A DNA stretch of 64,000 nt from Pseudomonas fluorescens (GTDB taxonomy: Bacteria > Pseudomonadota > Gammaproteobacteria > Pseudomonadales > Pseudomonadaceae). The position numbers and the translations under genes were made by a program. Positions 26,188 through 35,232 of the stretch are shown here, in pieces. The stretch's first letter is position 1. Every line of letters begins with the position of its first letter. Location of the stretch: positions 4,527,001 through 4,591,000 of the forward strand of contig NZ_CP015637.1 in assembly GCF_001708445.1 (NCBI RefSeq). The letters are read 5' to 3'. The notes below the pieces were generated by a model. The model searched no databases, was not told where the DNA came from, and was given only the letters and a program-made list of their open reading frames with translations.

Positions 26188-28593
26188 ATGCCCGCAGTCC
26201 TCCCCTTGCGCTTGCGCCCGTTGCTCAAGCTGAGCCTGGTGCTGAGCCTCAGCGCCAGCCCGCTGTTTGTCCCGCTCAGCTATGCCGAAGACACCGCCGC
26301 CCGCCGCAGCTACCAGGTGCCCGCCGGGAGCCTGAGTGCCGCGTTGACCCGTTTTGCCGGGTTGTCAGGCGTCAACCTGTCGGTGGACCCGGCGCTGGTC
26401 AGCGGGCGCAGCAGCGCTGGGTTGTCCGGTGAGTACGGCGTGGAGGAGGGCTTTGCGCGTTTGCTGCAAGGCTCGGGCCTGCAACTGCAATCGATGGGCG
26501 AGCAGGCCTACATGCTGGTGCCGGTACCGGATGGCAGCAGCCTGGAGCTGGCGCCGACGTCCATCCTCGGCACCACGGGCCTGTATGACGGCGATACCTA
26601 CGCTGGCGGCCAGGTGGCGCGCCGTGGCTCGCAAGGCTTGCTGGGCACGCGGGACTTCATGGAAACGCCGTTCAGCATGACCACCTACACCCAGGACACG
26701 GTCAAGAACCAGCAGGCGCGCACCCTCGGCGACCTGATCGCCAGCGACCCCTCGGTACGCGCCACTAACCCGGCCGGCGGGCGGTATGAACAGTTCACCA
26801 TTCGCGGCTTCAGCCTGTTCAACAGTGATGTGGCCTACAACGGCCTGTACGGCGTGCTGCCCACTTACACCATCGACATGGAAATGGCCGACCGCGTCGA
26901 CATCTTCAAAGGCCCCACCCAGTTGATCAACGGCATCTCGCCGCGCGGCAGCGTGGGCGGCGGCATCAACGTGGTGCCCAAGCGCGCCACCGACAAGGAC
27001 ATCACTTCGTTTACCGGTACCTGGGCCTCCGACAGCCAGGCGGGCGGGGCGGTGGATGTGGGGCGGCGCTTTGGCGAGGACAACAAGTTCGGCCTGCGTT
27101 TCAATGGCGTGAAGCAATCTGGCGATACCACCTGGGACCACCAGAGCGTCGACCGCGAAATGGCGGTGCTGGGCCTGGATTTCCGTGGCGAACGCCTGCG
27201 CCTTTCCACCGATATCGGCCACACCGAACGCGATACCGATGCGCCACAGGAACGTGTGCAAGTGGCCGCCGCCGCGCCAGTGCCGAGCGCCAACGATGTG
27301 CGCCACAACTACGCGCAATCCTGGAGCAAGGCCAGCACCAACGACACCTTCGGTACCGTGAATGCCGAATATGACCTCAGCGATTCGGTGATGCTCTACG
27401 GCGGTGTGGGCGCGCGTAAAAGCAACCACGACTTCCTGCGCCATGCGGTGTCCGTGACCAATGCGGCCGGCGATTTCACGGTGCAGCCCCGTGATTTCAC
27501 CCGTGATGAAAATGTGCGCACCTACAACGCGGGTGTGCGCAACTGGTTTCACACCGGGCCGGTGAGCCATGAGGTCAACCTGGCCGCCAGCTACTTCTAT
27601 ATGGACTTCACCAACGGCGGCGCGCGTTATGCGAACGCGTCGAGCAATCTCTACAACCCCGTGCAAACTGCGACGCCGTCCGTGGCCACGCGCCAGGATG
27701 CGAAGGTCTACACCGAGAACAAGTTCAGTGGCGTGGCCTTGTCCGACACCCTCGGCTTCTTCGATGATCGCCTGCTGTTGACCCTTGGCGCGCGCTGGCA
27801 GCGGGTCAAGGTGGATGACTGGAACAATGGGGTCAAAGGCCTCACCGGCTACGACGAAGAAAAGATCTCGCCATCCGGCGGCTTGCTGTTCAAAGCCACC
27901 GACAAACTGTCGCTGTACGCCAACTACATGGAGGGCTTGAGCCAGGGCAAGATCGCGCCGTCCACGTCGAGGAATGAAGACGAGATCTTCCCGCCGTTTA
28001 TCAGCCGCCAGGTCGAAGTCGGCGCCAAATACGACGCCGGAGCCTTCGCCGTGACCGCCGCCGTGTTCCGCATCAAGCAACCGGCCTATGAAACCAACGC
28101 CACCTCGCGGTTATTCGGCCCCAACGGCAAACGCCAGAACCAAGGGGCGGAAGTCAGCGTGTTCGGTGAACCGCTCAAGGGCGTCCGCCTGCTCGGTGGG
28201 GTGATGTACATCGACAGCGAACTGACGCACACCACCAACGGTACCTACGACGGCAACCGCGCGCCGGCCACGCCCAAGTACAACGTCAACCTCGGCGCCG
28301 AGTGGGACGTACCGACCCTCGAAGGCTTGACCCTGACCAGCCGCGGCATCTACTCCAGCTCGCAGTACCTGGACCCGTCCAACGTCAAGGAAATCGACGC
28401 CTGGAACCGCATCGACGTCGGCGCACGCTATGCCTTCAAGGTGGATGACAAGCACATCACCCTGCGGGCCAATGTCGAGAACGTCGCCGATAAGCGCTAT
28501 TGGAGCTCGGCGGGTGCGTCGGATGACAGCGAGCCGGGGCTGACCCTGTCGACCCCACGCACCTACCTGCTGTCTGCCACCGTCGACTTCTAA
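26188..28593 (+). CDS. TonB-dependent siderophore receptor with STN domain
   Basis: Outer-membrane iron-siderophore receptor of 801 residues. A signal peptide ending LSYAED is followed by an STN signalling domain (about 40-115, YQVPAGSLSAALTRFAGLSG), a plug domain (about 170-300, with FTIRGF and VDIFKGPTQLI) and a barrel ending in SATVDF. The STN domain normally passes a signal to a FecR-type anti-sigma factor, but no fecI/fecR pair is adjacent. Siderophore specificity cannot be read. The ATG at 26188 starts the signal peptide; an upstream in-frame extension is not needed. Confidence 0.92.
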   Translation: MPAVLPLRLRPLLKLSLVLSLSASPLFVPLSYAEDTAARRSYQVPAGSLSAALTRFAGLSGVNLSVDPALVSGRSSAGLSGEYGVEEGFARLLQGSGLQLQSMGEQAYMLVPVPDGSSLELAPTSILGTTGLYDGDTYAGGQVARRGSQGLLGTRDFMETPFSMTTYTQDTVKNQQARTLGDLIASDPSVRATNPAGGRYEQFTIRGFSLFNSDVAYNGLYGVLPTYTIDMEMADRVDIFKGPTQLINGISPRGSVGGGINVVPKRATDKDITSFTGTWASDSQAGGAVDVGRRFGEDNKFGLRFNGVKQSGDTTWDHQSVDREMAVLGLDFRGERLRLSTDIGHTERDTDAPQERVQVAAAAPVPSANDVRHNYAQSWSKASTNDTFGTVNAEYDLSDSVMLYGGVGARKSNHDFLRHAVSVTNAAGDFTVQPRDFTRDENVRTYNAGVRNWFHTGPVSHEVNLAASYFYMDFTNGGARYANASSNLYNPVQTATPSVATRQDAKVYTENKFSGVALSDTLGFFDDRLLLTLGARWQRVKVDDWNNGVKGLTGYDEEKISPSGGLLFKATDKLSLYANYMEGLSQGKIAPSTSRNEDEIFPPFISRQVEVGAKYDAGAFAVTAAVFRIKQPAYETNATSRLFGPNGKRQNQGAEVSVFGEPLKGVRLLGGVMYIDSELTHTTNGTYDGNRAPATPKYNVNLGAEWDVPTLEGLTLTSRGIYSSSQYLDPSNVKEIDAWNRIDVGARYAFKVDDKHITLRANVENVADKRYWSSAGASDDSEPGLTLSTPRTYLLSATVDF

Positions 28594-28624
28594 TACCCGC
28601 GCCCCTGTATGGATTGATGGCTTG

Positions 28625-28750
28625 TTGTGGCGAGCGGGCTTGCCCCGCGTTGGGCTGCGAAGCAGCCCCAGGACACCGTCCCGGAGCTGCCTGACACACT
28701 GCAGCGCTCTTATTGGGGCCGCTTCGCGACCCAACGCGGGGCAAGCCCTA
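28625..28750. repeat. REP pair (REPIN-like)
   Basis: A REP arm beginning GTTGTGGCGAGCGGGCTTG (28625 on) is answered by an inverted copy ending in CCAACGCGGGGCAAGCCC (to about 28750). Each arm holds the internal palindrome around GGGCTGCGAAGCAGCCC or GGGCCGCTTCGCGACCC. It lies just after the siderophore receptor gene, and its central spacer differs from the REPINs at 38.6 and 58.6 kb. Confidence 0.8.
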
Positions 28751-28771
28751 ATGCCGTTCAGTTAAGGCTTT

Positions 28772-28885
28772 TTTGTAGGAGCGAGGGGGACGCCTAGTTC
28801 TTGCTCGCGAAGAACTTACAGGCGCCGCGTTCATTCAGGAAACACGCGTTATCGTTGACGTTTTTCGCGAGCAAGACCCTGCCGG
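28772..28885. repeat. Second repeat family: long imperfect hairpin
   Basis: TGTAGGAGCGAG followed by TTGCTCGCGAAGAAC (about 28800-28814) pairs with GTTTTTCGCGAGCAAG (28859-28874) across a spacer containing GGCGCCGCGTTCATTCAGG. This looks like a degraded copy of a Pseudomonas intergenic repeat with TGTAGGAGCGAGC ends. From about 28890 to 29030 no gene is seen. Confidence 0.6.
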
Positions 28886-29030
28886 TTTACCCCCCAAATC
28901 ACTATCGAATTGCGGCCAGCGTGGTTTAACGGGGCGCCTGAGATCAAGATCAAAAGCAAGATCAAGGGCGGCTCGCTTCGCATCGTGGTTAGCGTTGGCT
29001 AATACAACATTGTGTAGATACCCATGGCTA

Positions 29031-29095
29031 TCGGGGGCAAGCCCCCTCCCACAGTGGATGTGGGGTGTTTTCAACAGTGGGGGAGGCGCTGCGTA
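29031..29095. repeat. Third REP type: GGGGGCAAGCCCCCTCCCACA element
   Basis: GGGGGCAAGCCCCC (29034-29047) is a perfect small hairpin followed by TCCCACA, and a degraded inverted partner GTGGGGGAGG lies downstream. This is a common fluorescent-Pseudomonas REP. Three repeat families therefore occupy the 0.6-kb gap before the ABC transporter operon. Confidence 0.65.
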
Positions 29096-29231
29096 GGTTC
29101 TGCCTACCCAGTGGACCGGCTTTTACGAATTGACCCCAAGTGCCTCTCGCCACGACTCTGAATCCATTGATGCAGATCAACGTTTTGCACGTTCGATCGG
29201 CCATTTCTTTTTTCTGCAGGGCACAGCGACG

Positions 29232-30749
29232 ATGACATTTGACTGGAACTACATGTTGGGTTTGCTGGGTGACGCCGAGTTCTGGCGAGCGACGTGGACG
29301 GTGATCAAGCTCAGCACCCTGACCTGGGTCTTGAGCATCGGTTTTGGCTTTCTGCTGGCGCTGGCCAAGCAATCCAGGCACGCGCTGCTCAGCGTGCCGG
29401 CGGGGGGTTATATCTGGTTGTTCCGCAGCCTGCCGCTGCTGGTGCTGCTGATCTTTATCTACAACCTGCCCCAGGCGCTGCCCGCCACCTCGGTGGTGTT
29501 GGCCGACCCGTTCTGGTCCGGCCTGCTGGCCCTGGTGATCTGTGAAACGGCATACGTGGCCGAGATCCATCGCGGCGGTTTGCTCTCGATTCCCAAGGGC
29601 CAGGGCGAAGCGGCGCGGGCGTTGGGCCTGAAGTTTTTCGGCACCCAATGGCGCGTGGTGATCCCCCAGGCGCTGCGAGTGGCATTGCCGTCCCTGGCCA
29701 ACGAATACATCTCCATCGTCAAGCTGACTTCGCTGGTGTCGGTGATCTCGCTGACGGAAATCCTGATGGTCGGTCAGCGCCTGTATTCGCAGAATTTCCT
29801 GGTGATCGAAACCATGGCCGCGGTGGCGTTCTTCTACGTGTTTATCGTCACGGTGTTCGACTTCCTGCTCAAACGCCTGGAGCGCCTTCTCGACGTCAAC
29901 CAGCGCAATGTCTCGCGCGTTCCCGATGCGGCGGTGCTGGCCCTGGCCACACAACAGCGCAGCGCGTTGCAGCGCCCGGTGAGTACCGGTGTGTCGGCGC
30001 TGCAGGCCACGCGACTGCACAAGGCCTACAACGACATCGAGGTACTGGGCTCGGTCAACCTGCAAATCCAGCCGGGTGAAGTGGTGTCGGTGATCGGGCC
30101 GTCCGGCTCGGGCAAAACCACGTTGATCCGCCTGCTCAACGGCCTGGAGCCATTGGACAACGGCGAGATCCAGATCAACGGCCAGCCTTTCATTCACCTC
30201 AGCAAGGTCGGCGCGCAGAAACCCCAGTACACCGAGCACGCCGAGCACCGCCTGAACATCGGCATGGTGTTCCAGAGCTTCAACCTGTTCCCGCACTTGA
30301 ACGTGCTCGACAACCTGCTGATGGCGCCCAAATACCACCGCCTGGGGCGTACCGACGAGCTCAAGCAACAGGCCTACGCGCTGCTGCACAAGGTCGGCAT
30401 GCTCGACCATGCCTGGAAGTACCCGCACCAACTCTCCGGCGGCCAACAGCAGCGCGTGGCCATTGCCCGCGCCCTGATGATGCGCCCGCAGATCATGTTG
30501 TTCGACGAGCCCACCTCGGCGCTGGACCCGGAGAAAGTCAACGAAGTGCTGCAAGTCATCGAGGCCTTGGCCGAGGAGGGCATCACCATGGTGATCGTCA
30601 CCCACGAGATGAATTTCGCGTTCAAGGTCTCCGACCGGATCGTGTTCATGGAGAAGGGGCGGGTGGTCTGCGACGACACGCCCGCGGTATTGCGCAGCGG
30701 CCAGAACCCACGCGTGGAGGCGTTCCTCAAGGACGTCTCGCTGGCGTGA
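29232..30749 (+). CDS. Fused amino-acid-type ABC transporter permease and ATPase
   Basis: Polar amino acid family importer joining both cytoplasmic-membrane functions in one chain of 505 residues. Residues 1 to about 230 are a HisM/GlnP-type permease with the ATPase-docking EAARALGLKFFGTQWRVVIPQA-like loop (EAARALGL and VIPQALR). From about 255 the ATPase carries Walker A GPSGSGKTT, signature LSGGQQQR and Walker B IMLFDEP. The ATG at 29232 starts the first permease helix. The partner binding protein is at 31677-32507. Fusion of the two parts is less common than separate genes. Confidence 0.92.
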   Translation: MTFDWNYMLGLLGDAEFWRATWTVIKLSTLTWVLSIGFGFLLALAKQSRHALLSVPAGGYIWLFRSLPLLVLLIFIYNLPQALPATSVVLADPFWSGLLALVICETAYVAEIHRGGLLSIPKGQGEAARALGLKFFGTQWRVVIPQALRVALPSLANEYISIVKLTSLVSVISLTEILMVGQRLYSQNFLVIETMAAVAFFYVFIVTVFDFLLKRLERLLDVNQRNVSRVPDAAVLALATQQRSALQRPVSTGVSALQATRLHKAYNDIEVLGSVNLQIQPGEVVSVIGPSGSGKTTLIRLLNGLEPLDNGEIQINGQPFIHLSKVGAQKPQYTEHAEHRLNIGMVFQSFNLFPHLNVLDNLLMAPKYHRLGRTDELKQQAYALLHKVGMLDHAWKYPHQLSGGQQQRVAIARALMMRPQIMLFDEPTSALDPEKVNEVLQVIEALAEEGITMVIVTHEMNFAFKVSDRIVFMEKGRVVCDDTPAVLRSGQNPRVEAFLKDVSLA

Positions 30750-30775
30750 TCGCTTTAACGTTCAGGAAAAAGACA

Positions 30776-31648
30776 ATGATCGAGCAAGCACAAATCGAGC
30801 AGTTCCAGCGCGACGGATACCTGGTGGTGGAAGGTGTGTTGTCGATGGACGAAGTGGCCGCGCTGCAGCACGACTTCGACCAGTGGGTCGAAGAGAGCCG
30901 GCGCCATGACCAGGGGTGGGGCGCTACGGTGGATGGCCGCGCGCGCTTCGACCTGGAAGGCGACCACCGGCCTGACCACCCCTCGTTGCGCCGGGTCAGC
31001 TCGCCCACCGAGATTTCCACGGTGTATGAACGCGTGGCCTTGCACTCGCGCATGGCCGAGATTTCCGCGCAGTTGATTGGTGGCGGCGGCGCGCGTTTCC
31101 ACCACAGCAAGATCAACTCGAAACTTCCCCACACCGCGACCCAGGTGAAGTGGCACCAGGACTTTTTGTTCACGCCCCACAGCAACGACGACATCGTCAC
31201 TGCGTTGCTGATGGTCAGTGAAGTCACCCCGCAAAATGGCCCGCTGAATGTGATCCCCGGCAGCCACAAAGGCCCGCTGTGGTCGCACTGGCAGAACCAG
31301 CGCTTCACCGGCGCGGTGGACGATGCGGTGGTGCAGGAACACTGCCAGCAACCGGTGGCCTGCTACGGCCCGGCCGGCTCCGTGTGCTTCATGCACACGC
31401 GGCTTTTACATGCTTCCAGCCCTAACGAGACCGAACTGCCGCGCACCCTCTTCATCAGCGTCTACGCCGCTGAAGACGCGCTGCCATTCGGCGAAAACCC
31501 ACTGCCCAGCGCACATGCCGGCCTGCTGGTGGCCGGTGAAGAAAGTGGCATGGTGCGTTCTACGGATAACCAACTGCGCTTGCCGCAGAAACCCCGTGGC
31601 GCCTCGTTCTTCGTGCAACAGGCCGGACAAGATTCTGCCACTGCCTAA
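30776..31648 (+). CDS. Phytanoyl-CoA dioxygenase (PhyH) family protein
   Basis: Fe(II)/2-oxoglutarate-dependent hydroxylase of 290 residues. The iron triad is visible: His and Asp in KWHQDF and the distal His in RLLHASSPN, followed by an Arg (LPRTLF) able to hold 2-oxoglutarate. AGGAAA precedes the ATG, 26 bases after the ABC gene. Its position between transporter components suggests that it hydroxylates the imported compound. The family also includes EctD and others, so the substrate is open. Confidence 0.88.
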   Translation: MIEQAQIEQFQRDGYLVVEGVLSMDEVAALQHDFDQWVEESRRHDQGWGATVDGRARFDLEGDHRPDHPSLRRVSSPTEISTVYERVALHSRMAEISAQLIGGGGARFHHSKINSKLPHTATQVKWHQDFLFTPHSNDDIVTALLMVSEVTPQNGPLNVIPGSHKGPLWSHWQNQRFTGAVDDAVVQEHCQQPVACYGPAGSVCFMHTRLLHASSPNETELPRTLFISVYAAEDALPFGENPLPSAHAGLLVAGEESGMVRSTDNQLRLPQKPRGASFFVQQAGQDSATA

Positions 31649-31676
31649 CCTCCCAACCCCCTTGCAGGTATTGACC

Positions 31677-32507
31677 ATGACAGCGTTTCGTAAAAGTGTT
31701 CGCCCCCTTGCCGTGTGCCTGCTGGGCGCTGCGGTTGCGATGACTTCGTTGGCGGCTTCGGCGTTCCAGCAGGAAGGCAAGATCGTCGCCGGTTCCGATG
31801 TGACGTTCTTCCCCTACGAGTACATGGATAACAACAAGCCGGCGGGCTTTGATATCGAGTTCATGGACGGCCTGGGCAAGGTCATGGGGCGCAAGGTCGA
31901 GACCCTCGATACGCGCTTTCCCAACCTGATCACCGGCCTGCAAGCCGGGCGTTTCGATGTGACCAATTCGTCGATGTACATCACTGCCGAGCGGGTCAAA
32001 GTCATCGACATGATCCCCTACCTCAAGAGCGGCGAGTCGATCCTCACCCTCAAGGACAGTGCGTTCCAGCCCAAGACCCCGGAAGAATTCTGCGGCCACA
32101 AGATCGGCTCCATGGGCGCCACCTCGTGGCTGGCGCAGATGAACAAACTGTCGGCCGAGTACTGCGTGGCCAAAGGCTTGAAGCCGATCCTGATCAGCGA
32201 ATACAGCACCGACCCGCAAACCACCCAGGCGCTGCTTGCGCATGCGGTGGAGGCGCAGATCACCGACGCGGCCGTGGCCCGTGGTGTGATCGACAAGCTG
32301 GGCAACCGCGTGGTGATTTCATCCGACACGTTGATCTACCCGGTGCTCAACGGCTTCGGCGTGAAGAAGGGCAATGACACGGTGAAAAAAGCCCTGCTCG
32401 ACGGGCTGGACAAATACCGCGCCACGCCTGAGTACGCGGCCTTGCTCAAGAAATACAACTTCGAGGCGCCGACCGATGCCGACATTGCGGCGTTGATGCC
32501 CAAGTAA
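31677..32507 (+). CDS. Periplasmic solute-binding protein, amino-acid family 3
   Basis: Binding protein of 276 residues with a Sec signal peptide ending TSLAASAF. The mature part has the family 3 order: GKIVAGSDVTFFPYEYMD, PAGFDIEFMDGLGKVMGR, NLITGLQAGRFDV and ITAERVKVIDM. Two cysteines (EEFCGHK and AEYCVAK) could form a disulfide. It provides specificity for the fused transporter at 29232. The ligand is presumably an amino acid or amino acid derivative. Confidence 0.92.
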   Translation: MTAFRKSVRPLAVCLLGAAVAMTSLAASAFQQEGKIVAGSDVTFFPYEYMDNNKPAGFDIEFMDGLGKVMGRKVETLDTRFPNLITGLQAGRFDVTNSSMYITAERVKVIDMIPYLKSGESILTLKDSAFQPKTPEEFCGHKIGSMGATSWLAQMNKLSAEYCVAKGLKPILISEYSTDPQTTQALLAHAVEAQITDAAVARGVIDKLGNRVVISSDTLIYPVLNGFGVKKGNDTVKKALLDGLDKYRATPEYAALLKKYNFEAPTDADIAALMPK

Positions 32508-32559
32508 CCTGACCCGCGCGCCGCAGTCCGCTGCGGCCGCGCCCTGCGGAGACCGATCC

Positions 32560-33291
32560 ATGGCGTTATCCCTCGAAGAACAAACGCGCATCGACCTGGC
32601 GGCGACCTTTCGCATCATTGCCCACCTGGGCATGCACGAGGCCGTGGCCAACCACTTCAGTGCCGCCGTGTCGGCCGATGGCAAACAGTTTTTGCTCAAC
32701 CCGAAGTGGAAGCACTTCTCCAGGATCCGGGCCAGCGATCTGTTGCTGCTCAACGCTGATGATTCATCCTGGGCCGAGCACCCGAACGTGGACGCCACTG
32801 CCTGGTCGATCCACGGGCAGATCCACCGCCTGCTGCCGCACACCCGTGCTGTGCTGCACTTGCACCCGGTCTACACCACGGCGGTGGCGTGCCTGGCCAC
32901 ACCGCATATCCCGCCGATCGACCAGAACACCGCGCGCTATTTCAACCGTGTCGCGATGGATGAACTCTACGGCGGCATGGCCGACACCGAGGCCGAAGGC
33001 GCGCGCCTGGCCGGCTTGCTCGACGGCAAGCGCCGCCTGCTGATGGGCAACCACGGCGTGATGGTGACGGCCTCGTCCATCGGTGAAGCCTTCGACGATA
33101 TCTGGACCCTGGAGCGTGCCTGCCAGATCCTCGTCACAGCGTGGTCCACGGGGCAGCCGCTGCGAGTGTTGTCCGATGACGTCGCGGAGAAAACCGCACG
33201 AAGTTGGGAAGGCATTGCGGATTTCTCACGCCGGCACTTTGAAGAAATGAAGCAGATGATGATCGACGCCGACCCCTCGGTACTCGATTGA
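32560..33291 (+). CDS. Class II aldolase/adducin family protein
   Basis: Zinc enzyme of 243 residues of the fuculose-phosphate aldolase/adducin fold. Metal ligands are visible in VLHLHPVYTT (HxH) and in LMGNHGVMV; these proteins cleave or decarboxylate hydroxylated substrates. It starts 52 bases after the binding protein gene. I infer C-C bond cleavage of a hydroxylated intermediate produced by the PhyH-type enzyme. Confidence 0.9.
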   Translation: MALSLEEQTRIDLAATFRIIAHLGMHEAVANHFSAAVSADGKQFLLNPKWKHFSRIRASDLLLLNADDSSWAEHPNVDATAWSIHGQIHRLLPHTRAVLHLHPVYTTAVACLATPHIPPIDQNTARYFNRVAMDELYGGMADTEAEGARLAGLLDGKRRLLMGNHGVMVTASSIGEAFDDIWTLERACQILVTAWSTGQPLRVLSDDVAEKTARSWEGIADFSRRHFEEMKQMMIDADPSVLD

Positions 33292-33301
33292 GGAGCGCTC
33301 A

Positions 33302-33979
33302 ATGACTTTTTCCGTTGTCGCCCGCTGCGCCGAAACGGGCCAGTTGGGTATAGCAATCAGCTCGTCGAGCATTGCGGTGGGCGCCCGTTGCCCATGGCTG
33401 CGGCCCGGGGTGGGCGCGGTGGCCTCGCAGAACATTACCTTGCCGAGCCTGGGGCCGCAGGTGCTGGACGTGTTGGAGCAGGGCATGGCAGCCAGTGAGG
33501 CGCTTGGCGCGGTGCTTGCCGGCCAGGAGCACCGTGAATATCGTCAAGTAACGGTGATCGATAGCCAGGGGCGCACCGCGCATTACAGCGGTGCCCAGAC
33601 CCTGGGCATTCACGACGCGGTCAGCGGGGAACAGTGTGTTGCCGCCGGAAATATGCTGGCCAATCGCGCAGTGATCAGCGCCATGGTACGCGCCTTTGAG
33701 CACGCCAGCGGGCACCTGGCCGAGCGCCTGCTTGCCGCGATGCACGCCGGCCAGGCCGAGGGCGGCGAAGCCGGGCCGGTGCATTCGGCGGCCCTGGTGG
33801 TGGTCGATGACCTGCCGTGGCCTATCGTCAACTTGCGTGTGGACTGGGCCGATACAGACCCGATTGGCGGCCTCGACCAACTCTGGCAGGCCTATCGCCC
33901 GCAACTGCAGGACTACCTCGACCGCGCCCTCAACCCGCACCTTGCACCGGGCTATGCGGTGCCGGGAGACGACCGATGA
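33302..33979 (+). CDS. DUF1028 family protein (Ntn-hydrolase-like)
   Basis: Protein of 225 residues matching DUF1028. The N-terminus MTFSVVARCAETGQLGIAIS, followed by VGARCPW and VGAVASQ, is typical. The fold resembles N-terminal-nucleophile hydrolases, so amide cleavage is plausible. It starts 10 bases after the aldolase gene, and its TGA overlaps the ATG of the ArgE-like gene. Function is not established for the family. Confidence 0.85.
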   Translation: MTFSVVARCAETGQLGIAISSSSIAVGARCPWLRPGVGAVASQNITLPSLGPQVLDVLEQGMAASEALGAVLAGQEHREYRQVTVIDSQGRTAHYSGAQTLGIHDAVSGEQCVAAGNMLANRAVISAMVRAFEHASGHLAERLLAAMHAGQAEGGEAGPVHSAALVVVDDLPWPIVNLRVDWADTDPIGGLDQLWQAYRPQLQDYLDRALNPHLAPGYAVPGDDR

Positions 33980-35127
33980 ACCACAGCCGTGACCTGCTGG
34001 CGCAACTGGTGCGCTTTGACACCACCAGCCGCGAATCCAACCTGGCGCTGATCGACTTCGTGCGCACCTATTTGCAGGGCCACGGCGTTGCCTGTGAACT
34101 GTTATTCAACGAACACAAGAGCAAGGCCAACCTGCTGGCGACCATTGGCCCGGCGGATGTGCCGGGCATCGTGTTGTCCGGGCACACCGATGTGGTGCCG
34201 GTGGACGGCCAACGCTGGAGCGTGGCGCCGTTCGAGCTGACGGAACAGGACGGCAGGTTATACGGGCGTGGCACGGCTGACATGAAGGGCTATATCGCCT
34301 GCGTACTGGCCTGCGTGCCAACGCTGGTACAGGCGCCGTTGCGCATGCCGGTGCACATTGCGCTGTCCTATGACGAAGAAGTGGGCTGCCTGGGTGTGCG
34401 GGCGTTGATCGAAAGGTTTCAGGCCCAACCGGTCAAGCCGCTGCTATGCGTGATCGGCGAGCCCACCGAGCTCAAGCCGGTGCTGGGGCACAAGGGCAAA
34501 TTGGCCATGCGTTGCGACGTACACGGCGCGGCGTGTCATTCGGCGTATGCGCCGTCGGGCGTCAACGCCATCGAATACGCGGCGCGCTTGATCAGTGAAC
34601 TGGTACGGCTTGGCGAAACACTCAAGGCGCCGGCGCAGCTGGATCCGCGTTTTGAACCGCCATTCTCCACGGTGCAGACCGGTGTGATCAGCGGCGGCAA
34701 GGCACTGAATATCGTCCCGCAGCAGTGCACGTTTGACTTTGAAGTGCGCTCGCTGCCGGCCCATGACCCTTGGCAGGTGGCCAACCAACTGCGTGAGTAC
34801 GCCGAGCACACCCTGCTACCGGCGATGCAGGCGGTGAGTGCGCAGTGCGCGATCGGCTTCAGCGAGTTGTCGAGCTACCCCGGCCTGGTGACCTCCCTGG
34901 AAAGCCAGGCCGCCGAGTGGGTCGCGCAATTTTGCGGCTCTCGAGACTACGGCACCGTCGCCTTTGGCACCGAGGGCGGCCTGTTTGACCAGGTGGGGAT
35001 TCCCACGGTGGTGTGCGGGCCGGGGAGCATGGAGCAGGGGCACAAGGCCGATGAATTTATCAGCCTGGCGCAACTGGAGGCGTGTGATCGGATGTTGGCG
35101 CGGGTAGTGGGGTTTGTGCGCCATTGA
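33976..35127 (+). CDS. ArgE-like N-acyl amino acid deacylase (M20 family)
   Basis: M20 metallohydrolase of 383 residues, close to acetylornithine deacetylase. The dinuclear zinc site is seen in LSGHTDVVPVDG, YGRGTADMKGY and YDEEVGCLG, with GEPTELKPVLGHKG downstream. ArgE removes the acetyl group of N-acetylornithine. Here, as the last gene of a transporter-oxygenase-aldolase operon, it more likely deacylates the imported compound or an intermediate. Most pseudomonads have other argE-type genes, so an arginine role is not required. Confidence 0.85.
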   Translation: MNHSRDLLAQLVRFDTTSRESNLALIDFVRTYLQGHGVACELLFNEHKSKANLLATIGPADVPGIVLSGHTDVVPVDGQRWSVAPFELTEQDGRLYGRGTADMKGYIACVLACVPTLVQAPLRMPVHIALSYDEEVGCLGVRALIERFQAQPVKPLLCVIGEPTELKPVLGHKGKLAMRCDVHGAACHSAYAPSGVNAIEYAARLISELVRLGETLKAPAQLDPRFEPPFSTVQTGVISGGKALNIVPQQCTFDFEVRSLPAHDPWQVANQLREYAEHTLLPAMQAVSAQCAIGFSELSSYPGLVTSLESQAAEWVAQFCGSRDYGTVAFGTEGGLFDQVGIPTVVCGPGSMEQGHKADEFISLAQLEACDRMLARVVGFVRH

Positions 35128-35232
35128 ATGGCAAGGCCGGCCGTGTTTTCAGGTGCCAGCCTTTACCTCATCTTCTTCACCCAGCATGATGCGCCGCTCG
35201 CACTGACATTCGCGGTGAAGAAGGAACCTCAG

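Noticed and set aside
26365..28080. 571-codon open frame antisense to the siderophore receptor
   Set aside because: Shadow of a high-GC gene; no ribosome site or recognisable domain, and the sense frame is a clear TonB receptor.
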